This document shows positions 28,348-35,595 of a stretch of DNA of 64,000 nucleotides, one piece after another. The position numbers and the translations under genes are program-made. Source of the stretch: Burkholderia oklahomensis C6786 (GTDB taxonomy: Bacteria > Pseudomonadota > Gammaproteobacteria > Burkholderiales > Burkholderiaceae); assembly GCF_000959365.1 (NCBI RefSeq), contig NZ_CP009555.1, forward strand, positions 682,001-746,000, in the 5' to 3' direction. Under the pieces are notes generated by a model. It was not told where the DNA came from. It saw only the letters and a list, made by a program, of their open reading frames with translations, and did no database searches. How positions within the stretch are numbered: the first letter of the stretch is position 1; every line of letters starts with the position of its first letter.

Positions 28348-28656
28348 TTACTTCATACGTTCGATGCCTTCCGACATCAAGAGCGCGGTAGCCTTTTTTA
28401 AAATGGCTTTCTCACGCTCGAGGCGTTCGATACGCGCCTCGAGTTCCTGAATACGCTGTTGATCCGCCGTGATTGCCTTGCCCTGCGGCGTGACGCCCTG
28501 GCGTTCCATTTGAAGCTGGTGCACCCAGCGACGCAGTACCGTCTCGCCGACGCCGACTGAGCGACTCGCCTCCATATGGCTATAGCCCTGGTCGAGCACT
28601 AGGCAGGCGGCTTGCCGTTTGAACTCCGGGGAAAACGTACGTCGTTGCTTGCTCAT
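28348..28656 (-). CDS. IS3-family orfA (HTH protein)
   Basis: The start MSKQRRTFSPEFKRQAACLVLDQGYSHMEA gives 102 residues with a transposase_8 helix-turn-helix and a C-terminal leucine-zipper region (RIQELEARIERLEREKAILKKATALLMSE). OrfB follows in another frame, as usual for IS3 elements that frameshift to make OrfAB. OrfA itself is intact although orfB is split. Confidence 0.9.
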   Translation of the reverse strand: MSKQRRTFSPEFKRQAACLVLDQGYSHMEASRSVGVGETVLRRWVHQLQMERQGVTPQGKAITADQQRIQELEARIERLEREKAILKKATALLMSEGIERMK

Positions 28657-28720
28657 CAGACACCTCTTCATGGCGAACATTTTCGCCTAAATCAGTGTCC
28701 GGATTCATTAGACCACTACA

Positions 28721-29226
28721 AGTGCTTGGCGAAAGGCAAAGCGCGTAAGCCGTACGAGTTCGGCGTGAAGGTGTCGATCACGACGACGCACAAGGAAGGT
28801 CTGGTAGTCGGAGCGCGCTCGATGCCGGGCAATCCGTACGACGGGCACACGTTGGCCGAAGCGTTGGAGCAGGCCGCGATCTTGAGCGACATCCAGCCGG
28901 AGATCGCCGTCGTCGATCGCGGCTACAAGGGCGTCGCCATTGACGGTGTGAAGGTCTATCACCCTGGCTTGCGACGCGGCATCACCCGAGGCTTGCGCGC
29001 GATGATCCGGCGGCGAAGCGCGATCGAGCCAGCCATCGGACACATGAAGGCGGACGGAAAACTCGATCGCAATTGGCTCAAAGGTGCGCTCGGCGATGCA
29101 ATGCATGCGGTGCTGTGCGGCGCCGGTCACAACCTGCGGATGATCTTGCGCAAGCTGCGGTTTTTTTACGCCGTGATTCTCGTCGCGTTGTTCAGCTTCA
29201 AAACCGCTTCGCCGTCGGCGGTCTAG
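28721..29226 (+). pseudogene. C-terminal fragment of an IS5-type transposase
   Basis: The frame begins at the IS3 end with KCLAKGKARKPYEFGVKVSITTTHKEGLVVGARSMPGNPYDGHTLAEALEQA and continues to VVDRGYKGVAIDGV and the Glu region RRRSAIEPAIGHMKADGKLDRNWLKGALGD, typical of an IS5-superfamily DDE transposase. The N-terminal half is missing, removed by the IS3 element or a deletion beside it. Confidence 0.85.
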
Positions 29227-29486
29227 CTTCAGCTGCGCGACAAATCGAATTGTTCAGGGCCGACTTATTAGCCACGTAGTGTTTCGCTAGAAATAATTGA
29301 AGCGTAATCGTAGACCGTAATAAATACGTCACCGCCCTCGCTTCGCAGCGGTGGGGCCGAGGGAGTTGTAGTTGGCACTTTTGCGTCCACACGAAACGTC
29401 GCAAAAGACCCTGTAACTCAGGGCACGCGGGTACCGTTAGGTTAATGATGCTGCGGCTCGCCGAAGCTACCAAAACGAGCGATATT
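29227..29486. other. Unassigned A/T-richer stretch between IS fragments
   Basis: About 260 bases with no supportable gene. It is likely the end of the IS5-type element plus leftover DNA before the next IS3 remnant. Confidence 0.5.
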
Positions 29487-29717
29487 TCAGTACTTTATGC
29501 GGGTGGCGCTCGTTGTATTGCTCGAGAGGGCATGGGTCAGATGCGAGAGCGCCGCTCGCACATCAGGCTTGTCCATAAAGGCAATGTGATCGAGCTTCAT
29601 GGTCTTCACGAACGACTCAGCCGTGCCGTTGCTCCTCGGCGAGTGCACAGGCGTGTTCAATGGCTCCAGGCCAAACTCGCAGGCGACGCTGCGCGTGCGA
29701 TGGTCGCCTCCCAACAT
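29487..29717 (-). pseudogene. IS3-family (IS2-like) orfB C-terminal remnant
   Basis: The fragment [46 protein letters not shown] matches the orfB region encoded near 45510-45660, where [27 protein letters not shown] is found. Both the start and the end of the gene are missing. It abuts the alpha-galactosidase promoter. Confidence 0.8.
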
Positions 29718-29777
29718 CTGGATGAGATGCCGAAACCTTGTGCCCGCCTCCTTGATGCCTTATTTTGGATAGTATTA

Positions 29778-29792
29778 TGTAGTAAAACTAAT
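29778..29792. promoter_or_regulatory. Candidate RpiR-type operator upstream of the GH27 gene
   Basis: TGTAGTAAAACTAAT lies 18-32 bases before the start. It matches 13 of 15 positions of the TGTA-R-T-WWW-A-Y-TACA pattern known for the RpiR-family regulator HexR, and resembles the perfect site at 51422-51436 next to the transporter genes. Confidence 0.4.
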
Positions 29793-29809
29793 CATATGGG
29801 GAAATACAC

Positions 29810-31636
29810 ATGGTTAGCTGTTCTCGTGTCTGCCGACGTGTCATGTTTTGGTTGTTTGCAGTCCAGGTGCTTTCTGGCTGTGGTGGTGATGATACAAACT
29901 CGGTTCAATCAGGCGCAGCCGGCACATCCGCTGCCACGCGAGCCTCCGCTTCGGTTCCGGTGAGCACACCTGCTGCTTCGATTCCAGCATCGGCTGCAGC
30001 ACCGTCGCCTGATCCTTTTCCAGCGATTTACAAGGTAATCGATGTAAACGGCAATGGCAGTCTCCCGGCACCCAAAACTGTGCCAATGGGCTGGAATGCT
30101 TGGAATACCTTCCGTTGTGACGTATCTGAGGCGCTTATCAAGGCCGAAGCTGATGCAATCGTATCATCAGGCCTGAAAGACGCAGGCTACCAATATATCA
30201 ACCTAGACGACTGCTGGATGGGCGGTCGGGATGCGACAACCGGACAACTTATCAGCAACCCGACTACCTTCCCGAGTGGCATCAAGGCGCTGGCAGACTA
30301 TGTTCATAACAAAGGTCTAAAGCTCGGCATCTATCAAGCAGGCAATACCGAGACATGCGCAGTAATTTGGGATAAATATCGATCTGATTACGGAACGGGT
30401 AGCGTGGAATATGAAGCGCTCGATGCGGAAACGTTCGCAGCGTGGGGCGTCGACTACGTTAAATACGATCACTGCAATGGACCGAGCGATCGCGCAACGT
30501 TTTCCACGATGCGCGATGCCCTTGCGGCGACCGGTAGAAATATTTTTTATTCGATCAATCTGGATTACCCTGGCACGAACGGTTCAAGTGTCGATCAGAT
30601 AGCGCATACCGCTCGCGTAGCGCCCGACGTCCGCAATTCGTTTAGCTCGCTGCTGTCAGAAATCAATGCATCGAACAACCTGATCGGCTACGCGATGCCG
30701 GGCTATTGGAACGACATGGACATGCTCGAAGTCGGCAACCTGGCAAACGACGATCAGAATCGCGTCAACATGAGCATGTGGGCCATCATGGGCAGCCCGC
30801 TCATCATAGGCACCGACGTGCAAAAAGCCAGTGCGTCGACGCTGGCGATCCTCACGAACTCGGACGTGATTGCTGTTAGTCAAGATCCGCTGAACATGCA
30901 AGCCGCAATGGTACATCAGGACATCACCGGCCTTCAGGTGTGGAGCAAGCCGCTGTATGCGAACGGGCAGCGTGCGGTGGCATTGCTAAACCAGACCGGT
31001 ACCGCAGCGAATATCACTGTCAAGTGGACCGATCTCGGGTTGAGCAGTGGTGCAGCGCAGATACGGGATCTCTGGGCGCAGGCCGATCTCGGCACTACGA
31101 TGGATCAATATACGGCCTCGGTGCCCGCGAATGGCGTGATCATGCTGAAAGTGACTGGTACCGAAAACAGTTTACCGACCGGCAGTTCGTCACTGGTCAA
31201 CGCCACACGGATCTATGCCGCAAACAGTTATGGTCCCGTCGAAATCAATATGTCGAATGGTGAGGCAGCACAGGGCGATGGCACACCACTCAGCATCGCG
31301 GGTGTGGCCTACAAGACTGGATTCGGAACCAATGCTCCGTCACAGATCGGATTCCGTCTGAACGGCTTCTGTACGTCGTTCACAGCGCAGGTTGGTGTCG
31401 ACGACTACTTCAACAGCAAGAGCAACACCAATGGCCATGGCAACATCGTCTTCCAGGTATGGGGAGATGGCCGCCTACTGACGCAAAGCGACACGATGAA
31501 GCCCGGTGCTTCTGCAGCAACACTCACAGCTGATGTGACGAGTGTGTCCGTCTTGCGCTTGATTGCTCGTCCGGCTGATAACAGCAATTGGTTCGATTAT
31601 GCGGATTGGGTTTCCCCTATGGTGACGTGCCAATAA
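29810..31636 (+). CDS. GH27 alpha-galactosidase lipoprotein with C-terminal NPCBM domain
   Basis: This 608-residue protein has a lipoprotein signal (lipobox LSGC, Cys24) followed by GGDDT and a Ser/Ala/Pro-rich linker to about residue 70. The GH27 barrel covers about 88-390: MGWNAWNTFRC, NLDDCWM, LGIYQAG, nucleophile Asp220 in YVKYDHC, probable acid/base Asp273 in RVAPDVRNSF, and YWNDMDMLEVGN. A beta-sandwich follows, then an NPCBM carbohydrate-binding domain (about 458-606). It would remove terminal alpha-galactose from glycans at the cell surface. The gene stands alone between IS remnants and is less GC-rich than the core genes. Confidence 0.93.
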   Translation: MVSCSRVCRRVMFWLFAVQVLSGCGGDDTNSVQSGAAGTSAATRASASVPVSTPAASIPASAAAPSPDPFPAIYKVIDVNGNGSLPAPKTVPMGWNAWNTFRCDVSEALIKAEADAIVSSGLKDAGYQYINLDDCWMGGRDATTGQLISNPTTFPSGIKALADYVHNKGLKLGIYQAGNTETCAVIWDKYRSDYGTGSVEYEALDAETFAAWGVDYVKYDHCNGPSDRATFSTMRDALAATGRNIFYSINLDYPGTNGSSVDQIAHTARVAPDVRNSFSSLLSEINASNNLIGYAMPGYWNDMDMLEVGNLANDDQNRVNMSMWAIMGSPLIIGTDVQKASASTLAILTNSDVIAVSQDPLNMQAAMVHQDITGLQVWSKPLYANGQRAVALLNQTGTAANITVKWTDLGLSSGAAQIRDLWAQADLGTTMDQYTASVPANGVIMLKVTGTENSLPTGSSSLVNATRIYAANSYGPVEINMSNGEAAQGDGTPLSIAGVAYKTGFGTNAPSQIGFRLNGFCTSFTAQVGVDDYFNSKSNTNGHGNIVFQVWGDGRLLTQSDTMKPGASAATLTADVTSVSVLRLIARPADNSNWFDYADWVSPMVTCQ

Positions 31637-31645
31637 TATGCACGC

Positions 31646-31679
31646 CAGACCCGGCGCTCTCAGGGCAACGCTGGGTCTG
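31646..31679 (+). terminator. Hairpin after the GH27 gene (possible terminator)
   Basis: CAGACCCGGCG pairs with CGCTGGGTCTG with one small mismatch. No strong T-run follows, so termination is uncertain. Confidence 0.35.
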
Positions 31680-31707
31680 ATGTTCCGCTGAGCTCACCCC
31701 ACGTGCA

Positions 31708-32340
31708 ATGGAAGTCGCACAAACTGAAGGAGCCCTAGGAAAAGTGCCACCCTACGACGCCGACGCGCTCAAGGTGCTGTCGCTCACCGGCGCGAGTACA
31801 TCACAACCGGCTCGGCGACTATCTGCTGGACCTGTGGGCGTCAACGGGACGCGCAGCTACGACTGGGAAGGCAAGCAAATGCTGATTGAGGCTTGCCTTG
31901 AGCCTGGGGTATCGGTTGCCAGCATGGCGATCCGAGCGCAGGTCAACACGAATCAGTTGTGGCGCTGGATCAAGGCGCACAAGGCGGAGCAGCAAGGTGG
32001 TGGTGTTCCGGGAAGCGAGTTGACTGCCTTCGTTCCGGCTGCGGAGATTCGCGACCCACATGCTCAGGCTCAGCCGCCACAGTCGACATTGCCGGAGTTG
32101 CCCGCTACGGAAGTGCCACCACCGGCGCGTCTGTCGGCGCGACTGCCCAACGGTGTAACGCTGGAATTGCAGTGCGCTGGCAATGATGCCTCGTTGTTGG
32201 TGGCGATGGTCAAGGCCTTGGGGGACGGTAATGTTCCGCTTCGACACGGACCTGCGAGTCTACCTGCACCGCGAGCCGATCGACTTCCGTGCCGGGTTGA
32301 ACATGCTGGTGACGATGGTCGAGCAGTCGATGCAGCTTGA
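31708..32340 (+). CDS. IS66-family orf1 (TnpA) protein, first IS66 copy
   Basis: The central part (YDWEGKQMLIEACLEPGVSVASMAIRAQVNTNQLWRWIKAHK) is the helix-turn-helix of IS66 TnpA, followed by the usual variable linker and RLPNGVTLELQCAGNDASLLVAMVKALG. The first 45 residues may not belong to it because they cover a Tn3-like remnant. The 3' end overlaps tnpB. The accessory protein is needed for IS66 transposition. Confidence 0.75.
   Translation: MEVAQTEGALGKVPPYDADALKVLSLTGASTSQPARRLSAGPVGVNGTRSYDWEGKQMLIEACLEPGVSVASMAIRAQVNTNQLWRWIKAHKAEQQGGGVPGSELTAFVPAAEIRDPHAQAQPPQSTLPELPATEVPPPARLSARLPNGVTLELQCAGNDASLLVAMVKALGDGNVPLRHGPASLPAPRADRLPCRVEHAGDDGRAVDAA
31745..31850 (+). pseudogene. Short remnant resembling the C-terminus of a Tn3-family TnpA
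   Basis: In one frame the bases near 31785-31845 read VHHNRLGDYLLDL, close to the (E/R)HINRFGDYTLDL ending of Tn3-family transposases. The same motif is found on the other strand at 45870-45939. The stretch overlaps the frame called as IS66 tnpA, whose true start may lie after it. Confidence 0.4.
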
Positions 32341-32584
32341 CCCGCTAGCGCGAGCTGTCTTCGCGTTCCACAACCGGAAACGTGATCGCATGAAGCTTTT
32401 GCTCTATGACCGAGCCGGTTTCTGGCCGATGTTGAAACGGCTCGAGGCGGACCGTTTCGTTTGGCCTCGTCGTCAGCAAGCGGTGGTCGAGCTGACGACC
32501 GAGCAACTTCACCTGCTGCTCGACGGGGTCGATGTCGATGCGATGCGCCGCCATCCCAAGCGGCAGTACGTCCACGTGGACTGA
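32231..32584 (+). CDS. tnpB: IS66-family TnpB accessory protein, first IS66 copy
   Basis: The ATG at 32231 gives 117 residues: MFRFDTDLRVYLHREPIDFRAGLNMLVTMVEQSM, VFAFHNRKRDRMKLLLYDRAGFWPMLKRLEADRFVWP and a C-terminal HLLLDGVDVDAMRRHP. These are hallmark TnpB/Orf34 sequences. It appears intact. Confidence 0.9.
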   Translation: MFRFDTDLRVYLHREPIDFRAGLNMLVTMVEQSMQLDPLARAVFAFHNRKRDRMKLLLYDRAGFWPMLKRLEADRFVWPRRQQAVVELTTEQLHLLLDGVDVDAMRRHPKRQYVHVD

Positions 32585-32681
32585 GGCGCCGAGACGGTTG
32601 TTGCCGACAAACAACGGCCGGCACGGTTGTTACAAATTCCCGTCAACCTTTGCGGTGTCGCGCTTGGCTATCGTGAAGCGC

Positions 32682-33437
32682 ATGAAAGATCCTTTCCAGT
32701 TGCCGCCGGCCGCCAAGGCCTACATCCACGAACTGGAGGCGCTCGCGGTTGCTGACACGCAGCGCCTCGCCGATCGCGATGCGACGATTGACGAACTGAC
32801 CAAGCGCATCGAGGCGCTTGAAGAACAGTATCGTCTCGCGTTGGCCCGGCGCTTCGCGCCGAAGAGCGAGAAGCGCCGTGACCGCCTGTTCAACGAGGCC
32901 GAGCAGATCGCCGAAACCGAGCCGGCCGAAGAGGATGACGACGCGCCCGCACTGCCCGATACGGGACCGCCGGACGTCGACCCCGTGCCTGGCCAATGCG
33001 GCCGCAAGCCATTGCCGGCGCACCTGCCGCGCGAGCATGTCGAATACGATCTGCCCGAGGATCAGAAGACCTGTACGTGTTGCGGTAAGACGCTGCACCG
33101 CATCGGCGAAGACGTGAGCGAGCAGTTGCACTACGAAGTCAAGGTCACGGTTCTCCAGAATGCCCGCTTCAAATACGCGTGCCGGCATTGCGAGACCCAC
33201 GCCGAACGCACGCCAATCGTGCTTGCTCCCATGCCGACACAACCGCTGCCGGGTAGCCACGCGAGCGCGGCGATGATTGCCACCGTCACGACCGGGAAGT
33301 ACGTCGACGGTACGCCGTTGTACCGGATGGCGGATGTGCTGGCACGCTCGAGCGTCCCGGTCAGTCGCGGCACGCTGGCGAACTGGATCATCCGGCCCAG
33401 CGAGCTGCACTACGGCAGGCTGTACGACGCACTGCAT
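32682..33437 (+). pseudogene. IS66-family TnpC transposase, 3'-truncated by IS21 DNA
   Basis: The frame starts MKDPFQLPPAAKAYIHELEALAVADTQ and shows the coiled coil, the zinc-finger-like CTCCGKTLHRIGEDVSEQLHYE ... ACRHCETHAERTP and the start of the DDE domain (SAAMIATVTTGKYVDGTPLYRMADVLARSSVPVSRGTLANWIIR). It stops at RLYDAL, where IS21 terminal sequence begins, about halfway through a normal TnpC. Confidence 0.88.
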
Positions 33438-33514
33438 AAGAGACGGTTGTCAACGTCGGACGTAATTTCCCCAGAAGTGTCGAAGTAAAATTCCCCACCC
33501 TGTTGGGACGGTGA

Positions 33515-33899
33515 TCAGCCGGCGACATGATCGGATGGGCTCCTTCGAGGACGGCCCGGGCGCCGACGAACCGGCTCAGCGGGCGCGGGATTCAGGGAAG
33601 ACGGCCGGTTGCGTAGATGGTCGGGCAACAGATCGGCGTGTTCTCGCAGGCGATACGATGTGCCTTCGAACTGCACGACGATCGCGTGATGCAGCAGGCG
33701 GTCGAGCAGCGCCGCGGCCACCACGCTGCCACCGAACACTTCGCCCCATTCACCGAAGCTGCGATTGGACGTCAGGATGATCGCGCAGCGCTCGTAGCAG
33801 GCGTTGACGAGTTGGAAGAACAGATTGCCGCCGTTGGAGCCGATGGGCAGGTAGCCGATCTCGTCGACGATCAACGTAAGCGGCTCGGCGCGACCAGTT
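33515..33899 (-). pseudogene. IS21-family IstB ATPase, C-terminal fragment
   Basis: The sequence LTLIVDEIGYLPIGSNGGNLFFQLVNACYERCAIILTSNRSFGEWGEVFGGSVVAAALLDRLLHHA contains the Walker B and sensor regions of IstB. The N-terminal half with Walker A is missing, lost where the second IS66 begins. The IS21 end (GTCGAAGTAAAATTCCCCAC near 33476) is retained on the left. Confidence 0.88.
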
Positions 33900-34017
33900 C
33901 CATATTCGCGCGCGCATGGGGCATGATGTGAGAGCTTGGGGAGTTCCGTGAGGATCACGTGAGATCGTGCCCACGATCGTGGATCATGGGCACGATCTTT
34001 CTGGATCTATGAAGCAG

Positions 34018-35565
34018 TCAGGCAGTGCCATGCGAGCTGACCGACGTCAGCTTGTCGACCACATTCCAAGGCAGCAGTTCGTCGACGCGGGTGATGACGT
34101 GATCAGCGATGTGGGTCAGGACGTATTCCAGATAGGCGCGCGGGTTGATGCCATTGAGTTTGCACGTCCCAATCAAGCTGTACATCGCGGCAGCCCGCTC
34201 GCCCCCGCTGTCGGAACCAGCGAACAGGAAGTTCTTTCTCCCGAGGCTCACGCAACGCAGGGCGTTTTCTGCCAACGCGTTGCTGATCTCGGCTTGCCCA
34301 TCCTCGCAGAACAGCGTCAGCGCAGTCCAGTGATTCAGCGAGTACTGGATCGCGCCGGCCAGCTCCGACTTGCGCGACAGCGTCGCGAGCTTGGCCCGGA
34401 TTCTCGCTTCGAAGGCGTCCAGCAGCGGCTTGCTTTTCTCACGCCGCACGCGCTGCCGTTCATCGGGCGGCTTGCCGCGGATGTCGGTTTCAATGCCGTA
34501 GAACTCGCCGATCATCTCGAGCAGTTTCTGGGTCTCGTCCGTCGGTGTGCTCGCGTGGATTTCGTAGTACTTTCTCCGCGCGTGGTCCCAACAAGCAGCC
34601 TCGCGGATCTTGCCACTTACGTACAACTCGTCGAAGCCGCCGTAGGCATCGGCTTGCAGGATGCCTTCGAATCCGGCCAGATGGGACTGCGGATGGATGC
34701 CCTTGGGGTCCGGCGAGTAGGCAAACCCCACCGCCGCCGGCTCCTTCGAGCCCGAACGGCGGTCGTCGCGCACGTACACCCAGAGTCGCCCGGTCTTCGT
34801 CTTCTTGTTGCCTGGCGCGAGCACGGGGATCGGCGTGTCGTCCGCGTGCAGCTTCGTGCCCGCCATCGTGTACCGGCACAGCGCGTCGGTCAGCGGGCGG
34901 CAGAGCGCTTCACACTGACCGACCCAGCGCCCCATGCTGGCGCGGTCAAGCGTCACCCCGTCGCGCGCCGCGATTTCCGATTGTCGGTACAGCGGCGCAT
35001 GATCTGCGTACTTCGACACCAGAATGTCGGCCAGCAGGCTCGGATGAGCAATGCTGCGCGTGATCGGCAGGCCGGGCATGGGCGGTTGCGAGACGTGGTG
35101 GCCGCACGGACAGATCGTCTTGCGCCGGATCGTGCGAATCACCTTGAACGCCGCCGCGACCCGGGCAAGTTGCTCGGACACGTCCTCTCCGAGCGGCTGC
35201 ATCGCGCTGCCGCACTTCGGGCAGGTCGCGTCAGCTTCCAGCACGCGTTCTTCGCGTGGCAGATGCGGCGGTAGCGCTTCCTTCGGCGACGCGTCGCCGG
35301 CAGGCGTGCCCGCACTCGCTTGGCGGGCGCGTCGCACATCCGCGACGCCACGCTCACCCGTCAGATCTTCGAGCGCGGTTTCGAGCCGCGCGACCTCCCG
35401 GTCCAACTGCTCGGACTTGCGCCCGAACTGCATGCGCTTGAGTTTGTCGATCTGTGCCTTGAGCTGCTCGATCTCGAGATCACGCTCGGCAAGCTGGGCA
35501 CGGGCCTCGACCAGCAAGGCTCGCAGCGTTTCAACATCGTCAGGAAGTTCGGCGCCGTTCGACAT
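34018..35565 (-). CDS. IS66-family TnpC transposase, full length
   Basis: The 515-residue protein has an N-terminal coiled coil (LRALLVEARAQLAERDLEIEQLKAQIDKLKRMQFGRKSEQ), the zinc-binding region (CPKCGSAMQPLGEDVSEQL ... CPCGHH), and a DDE domain (KLHADDTPIPVLAPG, LQADAYGGFDELY, ACWDHARRKYYE, NALAENALRCVSLGRKNFLFAGSDSGGERAA). All regions are intact, so the protein may be functional if TnpB is made by splicing. Confidence 0.93.
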   Translation of the reverse strand: MSNGAELPDDVETLRALLVEARAQLAERDLEIEQLKAQIDKLKRMQFGRKSEQLDREVARLETALEDLTGERGVADVRRARQASAGTPAGDASPKEALPPHLPREERVLEADATCPKCGSAMQPLGEDVSEQLARVAAAFKVIRTIRRKTICPCGHHVSQPPMPGLPITRSIAHPSLLADILVSKYADHAPLYRQSEIAARDGVTLDRASMGRWVGQCEALCRPLTDALCRYTMAGTKLHADDTPIPVLAPGNKKTKTGRLWVYVRDDRRSGSKEPAAVGFAYSPDPKGIHPQSHLAGFEGILQADAYGGFDELYVSGKIREAACWDHARRKYYEIHASTPTDETQKLLEMIGEFYGIETDIRGKPPDERQRVRREKSKPLLDAFEARIRAKLATLSRKSELAGAIQYSLNHWTALTLFCEDGQAEISNALAENALRCVSLGRKNFLFAGSDSGGERAAAMYSLIGTCKLNGINPRAYLEYVLTHIADHVITRVDELLPWNVVDKLTSVSSHGTA

Positions 35566-35595
35566 GCGGCGCAGTTTACGAGCCTTCCTCGCGGT

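Larger units (their letters stand above)
26219..28370 (-). pseudogene. IS3-family orfB transposase split by IS110
   Basis: The 5' part (28370 to about 27694) encodes the HTH_21 region and the integrase core ([46 protein letters not shown]) as far as RRGNCWD. The 3' part (about 26423 to 26219) resumes with PMERLFRSFKTEWLPSVGY and ends EEKLSAVSGIS. Joining them would give a full transposase. The insertion point is in the conserved GNCWDNAPMER motif. Confidence 0.88.
26211..28720 (-). mobile_element. IS3-family element with terminal repeats, interrupted by an IS110 element
   Basis: Ends begin TGTAGTGGTC (26211-26220) and GACCACTACA (28711-28720), with imperfect inverted repeats continuing inward as AATCC-GACACTG. 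It carries orfA and orfB on the minus strand. Its flanks are different IS remnants (IS701 left, IS5-type right) with no obvious target duplication, so later deletion or recombination joined these pieces. Confidence 0.88.

Noticed and set aside
33962..33999. Palindrome AGATCGTGCCCA ... TGGGCACGATCT as an operator or IS66 terminal repeat
   Set aside because: It lies at the IS21/IS66 junction and the other IS66 end shows only a GTGCCCA match, so I could not assign it.
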